From Caballeronia sp. Lep1P3 (lineage in GTDB: Bacteria > Pseudomonadota > Gammaproteobacteria > Burkholderiales > Burkholderiaceae): DNA of 64,000 nt. The notes below the pieces were generated by a model, which searched no databases, had not been told where the DNA came from, and saw only the letters and a program-made list of their open reading frames with translations. The stretch is from the NCBI RefSeq assembly GCF_022879595.1, contig NZ_CP084270.1:124001-188000 (forward strand). Reading direction: 5' to 3'. Position 1 is the stretch's first letter. The number at the start of each line of letters is the position of its first letter. A program made the translations under genes and the position numbers. Shown piece after piece: positions 12,955-22,767 of the stretch.

Positions 12955-13455
12955 GTGAAGGCGAAACAAACGTATTCTGTTGAATTTAAGGAACAGGCGC
13001 TGTCGAAGGTCCTGCAGCGCGGCCCCCGAACGGTTGGAGCAGTGGCCGACGAATTGAACGTGAACGTACTGACGTTAAGGAAGTGGATGAGAGGCGCCGC
13101 CGCCGCGAAGCGGAGCTCGGGCTCCGAACACGCAAGACGTCCGGAAGACTGGTCGCTGGAAGAACGGCTGATGGCCTTGCAGGAGAGCCACGGGTTGGTC
13201 GACGAAGCGTTGAACAGCTGGTGTCGCGAGCGCGGCCTGTTCGCACATCATCTCGCGCAGTGGCGAGCGGATTTTTGCACGGTCGGTGGAACCGGTAGTC
13301 GGCGCGAGAGCGCCACGGAAGTCCGGGATCTGAAGCAGGCCAATTTCGAGCTGCAGCGCGAACTCAAACGCAAGGAGAAGGCGCTGGCTGAAGCTGCGGC
13401 GCTGTTGGTGCTGCAAAAAAAGCACCGTGCGCTGTTCGGGGGCGAGGCCGAATGA
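12955..13455 (+). CDS. IS3-family OrfA (HTH and leucine-zipper protein)
   Basis: A 166-residue protein with a homeodomain-like HTH (TYSVEFKEQALSKVLQRG, then VLTLRKWMRG) and a C-terminal coiled coil (LKQANFELQRELKRKEKALA). The GTG at 12955 follows AGAGG and is preferred over an in-frame TTG at 12910. It overlaps orfB by ATGA; an OrfAB fusion could form by frameshifting, as in other IS3 elements. Confidence 0.85.
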   Translation: MKAKQTYSVEFKEQALSKVLQRGPRTVGAVADELNVNVLTLRKWMRGAAAAKRSSGSEHARRPEDWSLEERLMALQESHGLVDEALNSWCRERGLFAHHLAQWRADFCTVGGTGSRRESATEVRDLKQANFELQRELKRKEKALAEAAALLVLQKKHRALFGGEAE

Positions 13456-14531
13456 CGGTCCCTGAAGAGCGCAAGGCATTGATCGACCTGATCAGCGAGG
13501 CGACCCTGGCCGGGGCTCGCCAGGCGCGTGCGTGCAGCATTCTAGGGCTCAGTGCTCGAACGGTTCAGCGCTGGCAGCGCGGCGAACCTGACGCGGTGGA
13601 CGGGCGCTCGTTACGGCATCACGCGCCGCGTCACAAGCTCTCTGCCGACGAACGCGCCGAGCTTCTGGCGATCGCGAACTCGCCCGAATTCGGTCATCTG
13701 CCGCCAAGCCAGATCGTGCCTCGACTGGCAGACCAGCAACGCTATATCGCCTCCGAATCGACGTTCTACCGGGTCCTGAAGGCCGAGAAGCAACTCGCAC
13801 ACCGGCGCAGCGAACGGCCGGCACAGGCACGCAGCAAACCCCGTTCGGTTTGCGCCGATGCACCGAACCAATTGTATAGCTGGGACATCACGTATCTGCC
13901 GACCACGGTTCGTGGGCAGTACTTCTACTTGTATCTGTTTCTCGACGTGTTCAGTCGCAAAATTGTCGGCTGGCAGGTGTATGCCGAGGAAAGCAGCGTG
14001 CTGGCCAGCGAAGTCCTCAAGGACCTCTGCGCGCGCGAAGCGATACAGCCCGCCCAGGTGATTTTGCATTCGGACAACGGCGGCCCGATGAAAGGCGCGA
14101 CGATGCTTGCCACCCTTCAGGCGCTGGGCGTCATGCCGTCGCTGAGTCGCCCGGGCGTGAGCAACGACAACCCTTACTCCGAGTCGTTGTTCAAGACCCT
14201 AAAGTATCGACCTGCTTATCCGCTCAAGGCATTCGATACCCTGTTTGCCGCGCGCACGTGGGTGGGCGCACTGGTGCGCTGGTACAACGAGGAGCATCGT
14301 CACAGCGCGATCCGGTTCGTCACGCCGGCGCAGCGTCATGCCAACCTCGATCAGGACATTCTGGATCGACGCGCGGCGCTCTACGAGTACGCCCGGCAAC
14401 GCAATCCGCTTCGGTGGAAAGGCCCAACGCGCAACTGGCAACGCGTCGATGCTGTGCACCTGAACCCGGATCGAATCGATAACCAGGGCGGTACCCCACG
14501 ACGCCCTAACCAGGAGAGAAAGGCAGCCTGA
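13452..14531 (+). CDS. IS3-family OrfB, DDE transposase
   Basis: A 359-residue integrase-core transposase. An HTH region (ACSILGLSARTVQRWQRGEP) is followed by the catalytic Asp in YSWDITYLPT, Asp in LHSDNGGPMKG and Glu in NDNPYSESLFKTLKYRP. It is intact and identical in the other two copies. Confidence 0.9.
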   Translation: MTVPEERKALIDLISEATLAGARQARACSILGLSARTVQRWQRGEPDAVDGRSLRHHAPRHKLSADERAELLAIANSPEFGHLPPSQIVPRLADQQRYIASESTFYRVLKAEKQLAHRRSERPAQARSKPRSVCADAPNQLYSWDITYLPTTVRGQYFYLYLFLDVFSRKIVGWQVYAEESSVLASEVLKDLCAREAIQPAQVILHSDNGGPMKGATMLATLQALGVMPSLSRPGVSNDNPYSESLFKTLKYRPAYPLKAFDTLFAARTWVGALVRWYNEEHRHSAIRFVTPAQRHANLDQDILDRRAALYEYARQRNPLRWKGPTRNWQRVDAVHLNPDRIDNQGGTPRRPNQERKAA

Positions 14532-14673
14532 AATTATTCGTTGAGGCGACAACTAGCTTGAAAATTTCCGCAGAGGTGCCGGACGTTTCAAGGTTGACAA
14601 TGGGGCGAAATCGGCTCATACGGTCGGGAGTCAATCGGTTTAGCCAGCGCGGGCAGACGTAACTGGAGCCTGC

Positions 14674-16752
14674 TCAGGCATGCGTGCTCGTGAGCGCATC
14701 CGCTGCATCGAGAAATTGCGCGGCAACCATCGGCCGTCCTAACAGGTAACCCTGCAACGAGTTGCAACCGAGCTCAGTCAGCGAATCTTGCTGCTCCTTG
14801 GTCTCTACTCCTTCTGCTACGACCGACAAACATAGCGCGCGCCCGAGAGCAATAATCGCCGAGACGATTGCAGCGTCTTCGGAGTCGCTCGCGACGTCGC
14901 GCACGAATCCTCGGTCGATCTTCAGCTCAGATGCCGGCAGCCGCTTCAGGTAAAGCAAGCTCGAATAACCAGTGCCAAAATCATCGATTGATATTCTTAC
15001 GCCCATCGCCTTTAACTTCTCGAGCGTTGCAAGACTTGCTTCAACGTCGCGCATCGCCGTTGACTCAGTGATCTCGAGCATCAGGTAGTGAGGGTCGAGC
15101 CGATGGAGCGCAAGCGTGTCTGCCACTGTCTGCGCGAGCGCGGTATGGCTAAACTGTAGTGGCGATAGATTGACCGACATCGTCCAGCCCGTGTTGCCGA
15201 GGTCCACCCAGGCTCGCATCTGCCGGCAGGCCTCGTCGAGCACCCATTCGCCGATCAACAGGATGAGGCCGCTCTTCTCGGCGACTGGAATGAAATCGCC
15301 CGGCGGCAATAGACCACGCGTTGGGTGCTGCCAGCGTAGTAATGCTTCCGCGCCGAGCACCGGACCGTGCGGGGCTTGGAATTTCGGCTGGTAATGGAGC
15401 ACAAGTTCGTTACGCGAGACGGCCTTGCGCAATTCTTGCAGCAACTGCAAATGCACCTGGGCGTTTTGCTGCATCGATGCTTCAAAGTAGCAGAACGTCG
15501 CCCGGCCAGATGCTTTGGCCGAGTACATTGCAGCGTCTGCGGCCGAAAGGAGCTCGTGTGGGTTGTGGCCGTCACCCGGAAACATGGAGATTCCGATGCT
15601 GCCCGACACTCGTAGTTCATGACCGCCGGCGTGCACCGGAGCGTCTATCGACCGCAGCAGGTCTGCAGCCAGCGCTCCGGCGTCGGCCGCTTCAGCAACG
15701 CGCACGATGAGCGCAAACTCGTCTCCCCCTAGGCGTGCGACAGTGTTGTCCCGGTGGGTCGATTTCTGGATGCGTTGCGCGATATCAATGAGCAGAAGAT
15801 CGCCGATGTGGTGGCCATAGGCGTCGTTGACAGCTTTGAAGCCGTCGAGGTCGAGGAACATTAGCGCAAAACAGGCGTCCTCGCGATCCGCCGCGCTAAT
15901 GGCCTGGTTAAGGCGGTCTTCCAGCAGCAAGCGGTTTGGAAGTTTTGTCAGGGTGTCGTGCAGAGCGAGATAGGTAAGCTCCTCATTGGCCTGCGCGAGC
16001 GAGACGGCCAGCACCGCCGTGCGTGATTCCAGCCGCAAGTCGAGGATCGACGTTATCAGCGCGATAGACAGTACGGCGATCGTCACGACGATGATCACCG
16101 GCGCGAGCCACACGCTGCTGACGCCGTCGCGCACCGCGCTGCACACACTGCCGGCCGCAAACTCCGCAGCGAACATGCCCGTGTAGTGCATGCCGGCAAT
16201 GGCGGCGCCCATTAGCACTGCGGCGCCCAGCCTGAGCATACGCGTGCGGCGGCCGTCGCGGCGAAGGTTGAAAGCGATCCACTGCGCGGCGCCGGATGCG
16301 GCGATCGCGATTAGCACGGACGCAACCCAAAGTAGTGGGTCGTAAGTGATGCCCGGTTCCATCCGCATTGCGGCCATACCGGTGTAGTGCATTGACGCGA
16401 CACCTGCCCCCATCACGACCGCGCCAACTATTAGTCGTCTCCAGGGCAACGTCGGCTGACAGACCACCCAGAGGGCAAACGCGGAAAGCGCCATCGCGAT
16501 AAGGAGGGACAGCGCTGTAAGCGCCGTGTCGTAGCCGATCGGAATGGGCAACGTGAACGCGAGCATGCCGACGAAATGCATCGACCAGATGCCGAGGCCC
16601 ATCGCGGCTGCACCACCCGCCAGCCACCAGTGGGACGCCTTTCCGGTCGCAGTCGTGATGCGCCCGGCCATGTCCAAGGCCGTGTAGGACGCCAACACAG
16701 CAACCATTATGGACGCGACGACCAGCGTCAAGTTATAGCTGCCGACCAGCAT
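14674..16752 (-). CDS. Membrane MHYT-GGDEF-EAL protein, cyclic-di-GMP turnover
   Basis: A 692-residue protein. The first ~240 residues hold seven likely membrane helices with three MHYT-type motifs (MHFVGMLAF, MHYTGMAAM, MHYTGMFAA), a domain proposed to bind copper and sense O2, CO or NO. A GGDEF domain follows (ARLGGDEFALIV, residues ~341-345, intact cyclase signature), then an EAL domain (GAEALLRWQHP ~466; DDFGTGYSSL; EGVET). Both halves keep their signature residues, so it could make or degrade c-di-GMP. It is transcribed alone. It is one of the few intact chromosome-type genes in the IS-rich part. Confidence 0.9.
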   Translation of the reverse strand: MLVGSYNLTLVVASIMVAVLASYTALDMAGRITTATGKASHWWLAGGAAAMGLGIWSMHFVGMLAFTLPIPIGYDTALTALSLLIAMALSAFALWVVCQPTLPWRRLIVGAVVMGAGVASMHYTGMAAMRMEPGITYDPLLWVASVLIAIAASGAAQWIAFNLRRDGRRTRMLRLGAAVLMGAAIAGMHYTGMFAAEFAAGSVCSAVRDGVSSVWLAPVIIVVTIAVLSIALITSILDLRLESRTAVLAVSLAQANEELTYLALHDTLTKLPNRLLLEDRLNQAISAADREDACFALMFLDLDGFKAVNDAYGHHIGDLLLIDIAQRIQKSTHRDNTVARLGGDEFALIVRVAEAADAGALAADLLRSIDAPVHAGGHELRVSGSIGISMFPGDGHNPHELLSAADAAMYSAKASGRATFCYFEASMQQNAQVHLQLLQELRKAVSRNELVLHYQPKFQAPHGPVLGAEALLRWQHPTRGLLPPGDFIPVAEKSGLILLIGEWVLDEACRQMRAWVDLGNTGWTMSVNLSPLQFSHTALAQTVADTLALHRLDPHYLMLEITESTAMRDVEASLATLEKLKAMGVRISIDDFGTGYSSLLYLKRLPASELKIDRGFVRDVASDSEDAAIVSAIIALGRALCLSVVAEGVETKEQQDSLTELGCNSLQGYLLGRPMVAAQFLDAADALTSTHA

Positions 16753-17480
16753 ATGGAGGTGTCTTTTAGGAACTTCACAGAGAAATCGCCGCTTTCTTTT
16801 TCATGCGTACTGAAGCGACTACTAGATCGGTATAACGACTGGCAATCGCGGGACTTTAGCCGATTCGAGCACAGGTAAGACCAGCTCGTCGCCCGATGAT
16901 TGAGCCTTGCTGTACGCAATATCACTGAGTCCCGACGCGCTGGGTCCACCTGTGGAGTTCAGGCTTGGTGAGATTCGCAACCGAGGTGCGGCGTCCGAGG
17001 CCATGGCCACCGACGGTGGTCAGGAAATACTGCGGCCGATGAACTCACCGCATCGGCAGCACGTGGAGCCGCAACGGTCGCACACGTAATATCACGAAGA
17101 TTCGCATCGGGTCCGGTGCAGCCGACCACAAGGCGCTAGTCGGCCAGAAAGCGACGGTCATTCGCCTCGTTCTTCCGTTGTTCATGGGCGTCGATGGCGG
17201 TTACAGGTTCGTCAACGGTCACTCGCGCTGCGGGAAAACGAGCCCGACGAAGCCGCGCTCTGTGCAGTAGGCCTAGACGGGAAATTCACCGTAATTTCGG
17301 TCCCTTGTGCTTGCACGTGTCGCCGTCTAGCGCACAACGTCAGACGGAGTGTTGGGTCTGAGCCACCCACGACGCGCGCCCACGTGTGGTCAAGAATTGC
17401 CACTGGAGATCCAAAAGCCAACGTATTCAAGTCATGCGATGTGGTGTAGCGCGGCGCCACCGGGTTGGTACGGACTTTGC
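16753..17480. other. No gene recognised
   Basis: Only short frames without family resemblance were seen on either strand. The segment separates the c-di-GMP protein from the small peptide gene. Confidence 0.35.
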
Positions 17481-17496
17481 CTTGATTCCCATCAAG
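17481..17496. promoter_or_regulatory. Small hairpin upstream of the peptide gene
   Basis: CTTGAT and ATCAAG are separated by four bases, about 70 bp before the peptide start codon. It could be an operator or leader structure; there is no further support. Confidence 0.25.
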
Positions 17497-17566
17497 GAGT
17501 GCCGGCGTCCTTGAACCAAGCTCCGAACACTCCCGACTGGCTAATCTATCCCCTTGGAGAAGCGAA

Positions 17567-17752
17567 ATGAGCACGCTGATTATCAAAGACATCCCCGTAG
17601 TCGTTGAGATGGATCGTACTGAAATGACCGCAATCAGCGGCGGCCGGCTGCCGCAGCAGATCGTGAACATCATCCAGGCTGTTGGCGACTATGCGAATGA
17701 CTCTCCTACCCAGCACAGTTTCACGGGCAGCGGAGCTTCCGTGACGTACTGA
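17567..17752 (+). CDS. Small peptide with double-glycine leader (bacteriocin or RiPP precursor candidate)
   Basis: A 61-residue peptide preceded by a good ribosome-binding site (GGAGAAGCGAA before ATG). The leader is 26 residues and ends MDRTEMTAISGG, fitting the double-glycine consensus LSxxELxxIxGG with hydrophobic residues at -12, -7 and -4 and Glu at -8. Cleavage after Gly26 would release a 35-residue peptide starting RLPQQIVNII, with no Cys and a Ser/Thr/Gly-rich tail. Such leaders are normally cut and exported by C39-peptidase ABC transporters; none is in the window. Being outside an operon and near pseudogenes, it may be an orphan or a remnant. A hairpin follows downstream. Confidence 0.6.
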   Translation: MSTLIIKDIPVVVEMDRTEMTAISGGRLPQQIVNIIQAVGDYANDSPTQHSFTGSGASVTY

Positions 17753-17794
17753 GATTGAGATAAGCACGTCGAGTTCGGAGCTAAAGGCCGCGCA

Positions 17795-17832
17795 GGACAA
17801 GGGGCCTCTTGAATTCAAGCGGTTCCTTGTCC
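17795..17832. terminator. Inverted-repeat structure downstream of the peptide gene
   Basis: GGACAAGG (17795-17802) and CCTTGTCC (17825-17832) enclose the perfect 12-bp palindrome CTTGAATTCAAG (17808-17819). There is no T-run, so a canonical intrinsic terminator is doubtful; a two-stem structure is possible. Confidence 0.3.
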
Positions 17833-18016
17833 CTGATCGATGGGGTATTAGGCAGCGTGTGACCTCGCGCTCTGTATGTTCCGAGGTTCGGACGTTCCTG
17901 GACTTTCGGGTCGAGCAATACCCTGCATACCTTTGGCGACTTGCCGAACCCGTTGCGGAACTGACTCAGGGGCAAGTGAATATGCGCTGCCTTTCTCGTC
18001 TGGCTCTAAGCTGTTA
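17808..18016 (+). pseudogene. Possible C-terminal scrap of a LysR regulator
   Basis: The frame reads FKRFLVPDRW and, further on, CSEVRTFLDFRVEQYPAYLW before a stop. This loosely resembles the LysR C-terminus (KVRxFxDFLVE). Only this tail is recognisable and the match is weak. Confidence 0.25.
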
Positions 18017-18240
18017 AGCCTTCGCTGCAACATCGCGCGCCCGATGTGGCGATTTTCGAGTTTGATCGATGCTCGAGTCGGGAATTTCGAAAATCCTCCT
18101 CGAATGGCGGAAATGCTCGTGAAGCCGACCTTCAAGTTATACGGTGGTGAACGGCGCCTGAGGGTCGGACTGCGACGTTCGCGGCGCGCGCCCTGAGCGC
18201 TTGGCGTACGAAAAAATCCCTTTATTGACAGCACCCCCAG

Positions 18241-18360
18241 ATGGATGAAGTCACACAGCAAAACGCGGCACTCGTAGAACAGGCGAGTGCTGCTGCGGGG
18301 CTGCTTCAGGATCAGGCGGAAAAGCTGCGTGCAGCAGTGCATGTATTTCGCACGGAGTGA
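18241..18360 (+). pseudogene. C-terminal fragment of a methyl-accepting chemotaxis protein
   Basis: The frame encodes MDEVTQQNAALVEQASAAA and then QDQAEKLRAAVHVFRTE with a stop. This is the characteristic last ~40 residues of MCPs, after the signalling hairpin. The rest of the receptor is absent; the segment abuts the IS21-C end. Confidence 0.75.
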
Positions 18361-18464
18361 CGTTCTCCACGTGTGTCGCTTGGGCGTCGGCTTAGACAGC
18401 GTCAAGCGGCACGGCCGGTCAGCGACAACTATTCTGGCCGGTCGACGGGTGTAATTGTCGCTGG

Positions 18465-19283
18465 CTAGTTCATAGTTGTCGCTTCTCCATCGTAATTGTC
18501 GTGGGGTAATTGTCGCCGACGCGCGCTCTGCTTGTCGCTGGCCTTTCGACGGCGATAGCTTTCAACATTCAGTTCGAAGATCGTCGAGTGATGGACGAGC
18601 CGATCAATGGCTGCGACCGTCATGCCAGGGTCGGGGAACACGTCATTCCATCCCGAGAATGGCTGGTTGGCCGTTATGAGAAGACTTTTACGCTCATACC
18701 TCTCTGCGATCAGTTCGAACAGCACACTGGTTTCGGCCTGCTCCTTACGCGCGTACGACAGGTCGTCCAGGATGATGAGATCAAACCGATCAAGCTTCGT
18801 GAGCGCGGATGGAAGTTGCAGGCTCTGACGCGCAGCCTGGAGTTTCTGGACGAGCTCGCTCGTGCGTGTGAACAGCACTCGATAGCCGACTTCGATTAAA
18901 GCGTGTCCGATGGCTGAACCTAAATGACTTTTGCCGCCACCGGGGGGCCCGAACAGGAGAATCGTGGCACCTTTCTCCAGCCACGAATCTCCGGTCGCCA
19001 GTGCCGTGACATGCGCTTTCGAGACCATTGGCACCATGCTGAAGTCGAAGGTGGCCAGCGTCTTGGTCGGATCAAGATGTGACTCGGTACGATGCCGCTC
19101 GATGCGTCGTTTGGCACGTTCGGCCAGTTCGTGCTCAAGCAGCGCCCCAAGCAATCGCGTAGCCGGCCAGCCTTCCTTATCAGAGCGCTCAACGAACTCG
19201 GGCCATAACCTGCCGATGGTCGGCAGACGTAACTCGTTCAACATCAGGGACAGACGGCCGTTGTCATGGGCAGGCGCGTTCAT
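18465..19283 (-). CDS. istB: IstB-type AAA+ ATPase (IS21-C)
   Basis: A 272-residue ATPase with Walker [16 protein letters not shown], Walker [19 protein letters not shown] and [22 protein letters not shown]. It is clearly a different lineage from the istB of IS21-A/B. Its own IstA is destroyed, so it would act only with an IstA supplied in trans. Confidence 0.9.
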   Translation of the reverse strand: MNAPAHDNGRLSLMLNELRLPTIGRLWPEFVERSDKEGWPATRLLGALLEHELAERAKRRIERHRTESHLDPTKTLATFDFSMVPMVSKAHVTALATGDSWLEKGATILLFGPPGGGKSHLGSAIGHALIEVGYRVLFTRTSELVQKLQAARQSLQLPSALTKLDRFDLIILDDLSYARKEQAETSVLFELIAERYERKSLLITANQPFSGWNDVFPDPGMTVAAIDRLVHHSTIFELNVESYRRRKASDKQSARRRQLPHDNYDGEATTMN

Positions 19284-19601
19284 GCTGCCACCTTGTCGAG
19301 AAGCTCGTCATAGACCGCGACGGGCGGCATTTCGACTACCACCTCGGGACATCGGGCCTGACGCGGCGCGAATTCATCGCGCAACTGCTTCAGATCGGGC
19401 AGCTCGCCTACTTCGAGCAAGGCGTCGAGGCGCTCGGCCAGCAACGCCTCAACGCCGTGATGTCCTGCGAGTTCGAGCAGCCCTACGATCGTCTTGCATG
19501 CCTGGCGTTGCGTCAGTTGCGTCTCCAGCTTCTCCCAGGTCCGTCGGTAGGCTTCACGGGGAAACAGCGCGTCGCGAAACGCAAACTGAGGTCGGTCGGA
19601 G
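19280..19601 (-). pseudogene. IstA C-terminal fragment (IS21-C)
   Basis: About 107 codons remain: [20 protein letters not shown], then [20 protein letters not shown], ending [11 protein letters not shown] with a stop that overlaps the istB ATG. The catalytic domain is absent because IS3-beta copy a begins at 19602. Confidence 0.8.
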
Positions 19602-19687
19602 AGAGGTGGCCGCGCGAATTCGGACAGCGGGATAGGTGGAACGCCCGGGGCTTAGCCAGCGATAATGCAGGCAAAGGAACCGAGAAC

Positions 19688-19995
19688 ATGACGAAGAGAA
19701 CCCGACGCACGCACTCAGCGGCGTTCAAAGCGAAAGTGGCGCTGGCGGCAGTCAAAGGCGAGCGCACGCTGGCCGAGCTAGCGCAGCAGTTTGATGTGCA
19801 CCCGAACCAGATCACGGAATGGAAACAGCACTGCAGGAGCGTGCGGCCGACGTGTTTGGAACGGCGGGCGTGGTATCGAACGAGCCGCCGGTAGACGTGA
19901 AGACCCTACACGCCAAGATCGGCCAGCTTTCTCTGGAAAATGATTTTTTAAGCGGCGCGCTCAACAAGGCGGGATTGCTGAGCGCAAAGCGATGA
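19688..19995 (+). pseudogene. IS3-beta OrfA, frameshifted
   Basis: It starts [20 protein letters not shown] and follows the intact homologue at 42267 up to ITEWKQ. A one-base deletion (about 19830) then shifts the frame, after which the homologue's sequence ([19 protein letters not shown]) resumes in another frame. The same deletion occurs in copy b. Confidence 0.85.
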
Positions 19996-20821
19996 TTGAC
20001 CGTGGCCATCAGTTACCGGTGTCGCAGCAAGCAAAGCTCGTCGGCATTGCCAGATCGAGTGCGTACTATCGGCCGCGGCAGGTCAGCGAGGCCGACCAGA
20101 ACTTGATGCGCCGGATCGACGAGCTGCACCTGGAGTTTCCGTTCGCCGGAGCGCGAATGCTGGTCCGTCTGTTGCGCCGGAAGGCCATGGGGTGGGTCGC
20201 CGTCGCGTGCGCACGCTCATGAAGCGTATGGGTGTGAAAGCGCTTTACTGCAAGCCCAACACGAGCCGACGCAACCCGCAGCACAAGGTTTGGCCGTACC
20301 TGTTGCGCGGCATGAAGATCGAGCGCGCCAATCAGGTCTTCGCACTCGACACAACGTACATTCCCATGGCGCGTGGCTTCGTCTATCTGACGGCGGTAGT
20401 AGATTGGGCGAGTCGCAAGGTTCTTGCGCACCGGGTGGCCATCACGCTGGAGGCGATACATGCCGTGGAGGCGCTGGAAGAAGCATTCGCCCGCTACGGG
20501 CTGCCAGACATCGTGAACACCGATCAAGGTAGCCAGTTCACGGCGGCCGCGTTCACCGACGCCGTACTTGAGCGCGGCGTGCAGCTGTCGATGGACGGCA
20601 AAGGCGCCTGGCGCGACAACGTGTTCGTCGAGCGCGTATGGCGCAGCATCAAGTACGAAGAAGTGTACCTGAGGGCCTACGAGTCGGTCAGCCACGCCCG
20701 GCGCTCCATCGGCGACTACATCGAGCTATATAACCGGAAACGGCCCCATTCGAGCTTGGCGGATCAGACGCCGGATGAGGCATACTTCGCGTCGCTGCCA
20801 GCGATCAAATCGGCAGCATGA
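19992..20821 (+). pseudogene. IS3-beta OrfB transposase, frameshifted
   Basis: The first part reads HQLPVSQQAKLVGIARSSAY through MLVRLLRRK. A single missing G (about 20184) moves the rest (GRRRVRTLMKRMGVKALYCK) to another frame. Catalytic residues are otherwise present: ALDTTYIPMARGF, NTDQGSQFTAAAF and WRDNVFVERVWRS. The same lesion is found in copy b. Confidence 0.85.
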
Positions 20822-20882
20822 TTGCCTCGGACGCTCCACTTAAAAATCTCAAAGAACCGTCCGAACGAGCGAAGCCACCTTT

Positions 20883-21288
20883 CCAGGCCGAGTGCGATTT
20901 CAAACTTAACTGTACTAAGTCCCGCAAGCGGGTAGGATGGGACGTGGTGGATTGGGGCGAGATGGGAGTGGATAGATTTCCACCCCGCGTATGAGTGGGC
21001 ATTTCTGTCATGAGTAAGCCCTCGCGCCGCTTTGGCGGCAATATGAGAAGGTATTTGGAGCAGTATCGGTAGCGCGACACGTTGATCGCATCGCACGGCC
21101 TTCGATGAACCACCGACGTAGCCAAGTTTGTTGAAAGCACCGCTGGGCGTCAAGAACCCTTCGTTGCCGGCTGGCTTCTCTGCGGACCTTCCCGGAGAGA
21201 AGTGCCGTACGGAACGTAGCCATTACGGACGATTCACCCCTTAGATAGCATCGCAATACTAAAGGCAACAGCCAAAGCATCCAATTCG
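20883..21288. other. No gene recognised
   Basis: About 400 bp without a convincing frame, between IS3-beta copy a and the DUF6723 gene. The last part would hold that gene's promoter. Confidence 0.35.
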
Positions 21289-21585
21289 ATGACGCACATC
21301 ACTGGAAAGCGCCCAAAACTTGTTTTGTACCCAACCCGAACGGTCGCGCCCGCCGCAGGCTCGACCGAGGAAGATTTCGCTGTCTACGCGTCGTATCGCG
21401 GGAGCGTCGCCGGGGGATATTACGGAACCCTCAAGGTAGTACGTCTAACCGACAGTCGTTTGCTCTACCCGTTCGATGGTGCGGAGGTCATCGGCCCGTA
21501 TCCTACTAAAAATGCTGCTGTTACCGCCGCCCGCCAAAGAGGTGACGACGTTGTTCGCGCCGACCTTGCAAGACCTGAGCTTTGA
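21289..21585 (+). CDS. DUF6723 family protein
   Basis: A 98-residue protein. The pattern DFAVYASYRGSVAGGYYGTL, KVVRLTDSRLLYPFDGAEVI and GPYPTKNAAVTAARQRG is that of DUF6723, a small soluble family common in Burkholderiaceae. No function is known. It sits alone between two IS elements and appears intact. Confidence 0.7.
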   Translation: MTHITGKRPKLVLYPTRTVAPAAGSTEEDFAVYASYRGSVAGGYYGTLKVVRLTDSRLLYPFDGAEVIGPYPTKNAAVTAARQRGDDVVRADLARPEL

Positions 21586-21662
21586 TGCTTGCAAGCTTGC
21601 GGGTGGTCCGATGCGGCGCGTCGATGCCCTTCCAACAGTGACCGCTATCTACGGGGCCCTTC

Positions 21663-22475
21663 GGGCTTTGTCGCAGTAAGCGTCGGGTATCATGCGCCTG
21701 TCAATACGGACGATCGAATGCTCGATGACGACTCTAAATTCAGCCTTGGCCGCGGTGCTCAAGCGTTTGCATTATCCGCTCGACGTGATGCTGACGTGCG
21801 TGCGCTGGTACGTGGCGTATCCGCTGAGCCTTCGGCATTTGGAAGAGATGATGGCGGAGCGCGGAATCGGTCGATCATTCAACTGTGCACCGCTGGGCCA
21901 TCAAAGTATTGCCGGTCCTCGAGAAGGCCTTTCGCCGTCACAAGAAAGCCGTCGGTCGGAGCTGGCGGATGGATGAAACGTATATCAAAGTCCGCGGGCA
22001 GTGGAAGTACTTGTATCGCGCAGTCGACAAGGAGGGCAACACGGTAGATTTTCTGCTGTTGCCCATCGTGACAAGACTGCAGCGAGGCGCTACTTCGAAA
22101 AGTCAATCGAGCAAAACGGCGAACCGGAGACGGTGACAATTGATAAGAGCGGTGCGAACCTCGCCGCGCTGGATGCTCTCAACGCGGAGCGGAAAACACC
22201 GATCAAGATTCGCCAGAACAAGTATCTGAACAATATTGTCGAGCAAGATCATCGGGCGATCAAGCGACGCACACGGCCTATGCTCGGCTTCAAGAATTTT
22301 CGTTGCGCTCGGATTCTGTTGAGCGGCATCGAACTCATGCATATGATCGCCAACGGCCAATTGGAAGACCGTGGCGTCGGATACACTCATGCACAGCAGT
22401 TTTACTTACTGGCCGCATAAGTAATCCTACATATCTGCCATTTTTTCACCCTCTTTGCTTACCGCGACAAAACCA
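21663..22475 (+). mobile_element. IS6-family element 1, degenerate
   Basis: About 813 bp with related ends GGGCTTTGTCGCAGTAAGC and, inverted, TGGTTTTGTCGCGGTAAGC. Its right end directly abuts IS3-beta copy b (22477). No duplication was seen. Confidence 0.75.
21725..22420 (+). pseudogene. IS6-family transposase with two frameshifts
   Basis: The pieces are YPLDVMLTCVRWYVAYPLSL, then HRWAIKVLPVLEKAFRRHKK with RMDETYIKVRGQWKYLYRAV, then TIDKSGANLAALDALNAERK and NIVEQDHRAIKRRTRPMLGF. They cover a full IS6 transposase with its D-D-E motif. Base losses near 21870 and 22066 separate the frames. Confidence 0.85.
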
Positions 22476-22733
22476 GAGAGGTGGCCTCGGTAGTTCGGAC
22501 AGTTTTCCGAGGACTTTAAGTGGAGCGTCCGAGGCAATCATGCTGCCGATTTAATCGCTGGCAGCGTCGCGAAGTATGCCTCATTCGGCGTCTGATCCGC
22601 TAAGCTCGAATGGGGCCGTTTCCGGTTGTATAACTCGATGTAGTCGCCGATGGAGCGCCGGGCGTGGGTGACCGATTCGTAGGCCCTCAGATAGTTGAGT
22701 AGCCCGGCGGAGTCGCACCGCCAGGCCCTCCCA

Positions 22734-22767
22734 GAACTGTACGTGAGCCTCTCGACTCATACAGCTC
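22734..22767 (-). ncRNA. Group II intron domain V
   Basis: A 34-nt hairpin on the minus strand, GAGCTGTATGAGTCGAG followed by AGGCTCACGTACAGTTC. It has the catalytic AGC triad near the 5' side, a GAGA-type loop and the two-nucleotide bulge region. It begins immediately after the stop codon of the intron-encoded protein. Confidence 0.85.

Larger units (their letters stand above)
12892..14570 (+). mobile_element. IS3-family element alpha, copy 1
   Basis: A 1679-bp element whose ends, read inward, are CCCCCGGCGTCAGACTAGTT and CGGAAATTTTCAAGCTAGTT, sharing AGNCTAGTTGTCGCCTC. Boundaries are set by comparing the three copies. Flanks here (AAGT and CAGA) show no target duplication, so one side has probably been rearranged. 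Confidence 0.9.
18411..19601 (-). mobile_element. IS21-family element C, partial
   Basis: The left end near 18411 carries several short repeats of the type AATTGTCG and TGTCGCTGGC, as at IS21 termini. istB is complete and istA retains only its C-terminus. IS3-beta copy a starts at 19602 within istA, and the other half of the element is missing. Confidence 0.8.
19602..20882 (+). mobile_element. IS3-family element beta, copy a
   Basis: A 1281-bp element. Read inward, the left end starts AGAGGTGGCCGCGCGAATTC and the right end AAAGGTGGCTTCGCTCGTTC, sharing TTCGGAC further in. Its length equals that of copies b and c after removal of their inserts. No target duplication is visible. Confidence 0.85.

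Noticed and set aside
17848..18405. A 185-residue minus-strand frame
   Set aside because: It lies antisense to the MCP fragment and shows no family pattern; the plus-strand remnants explain the region better.
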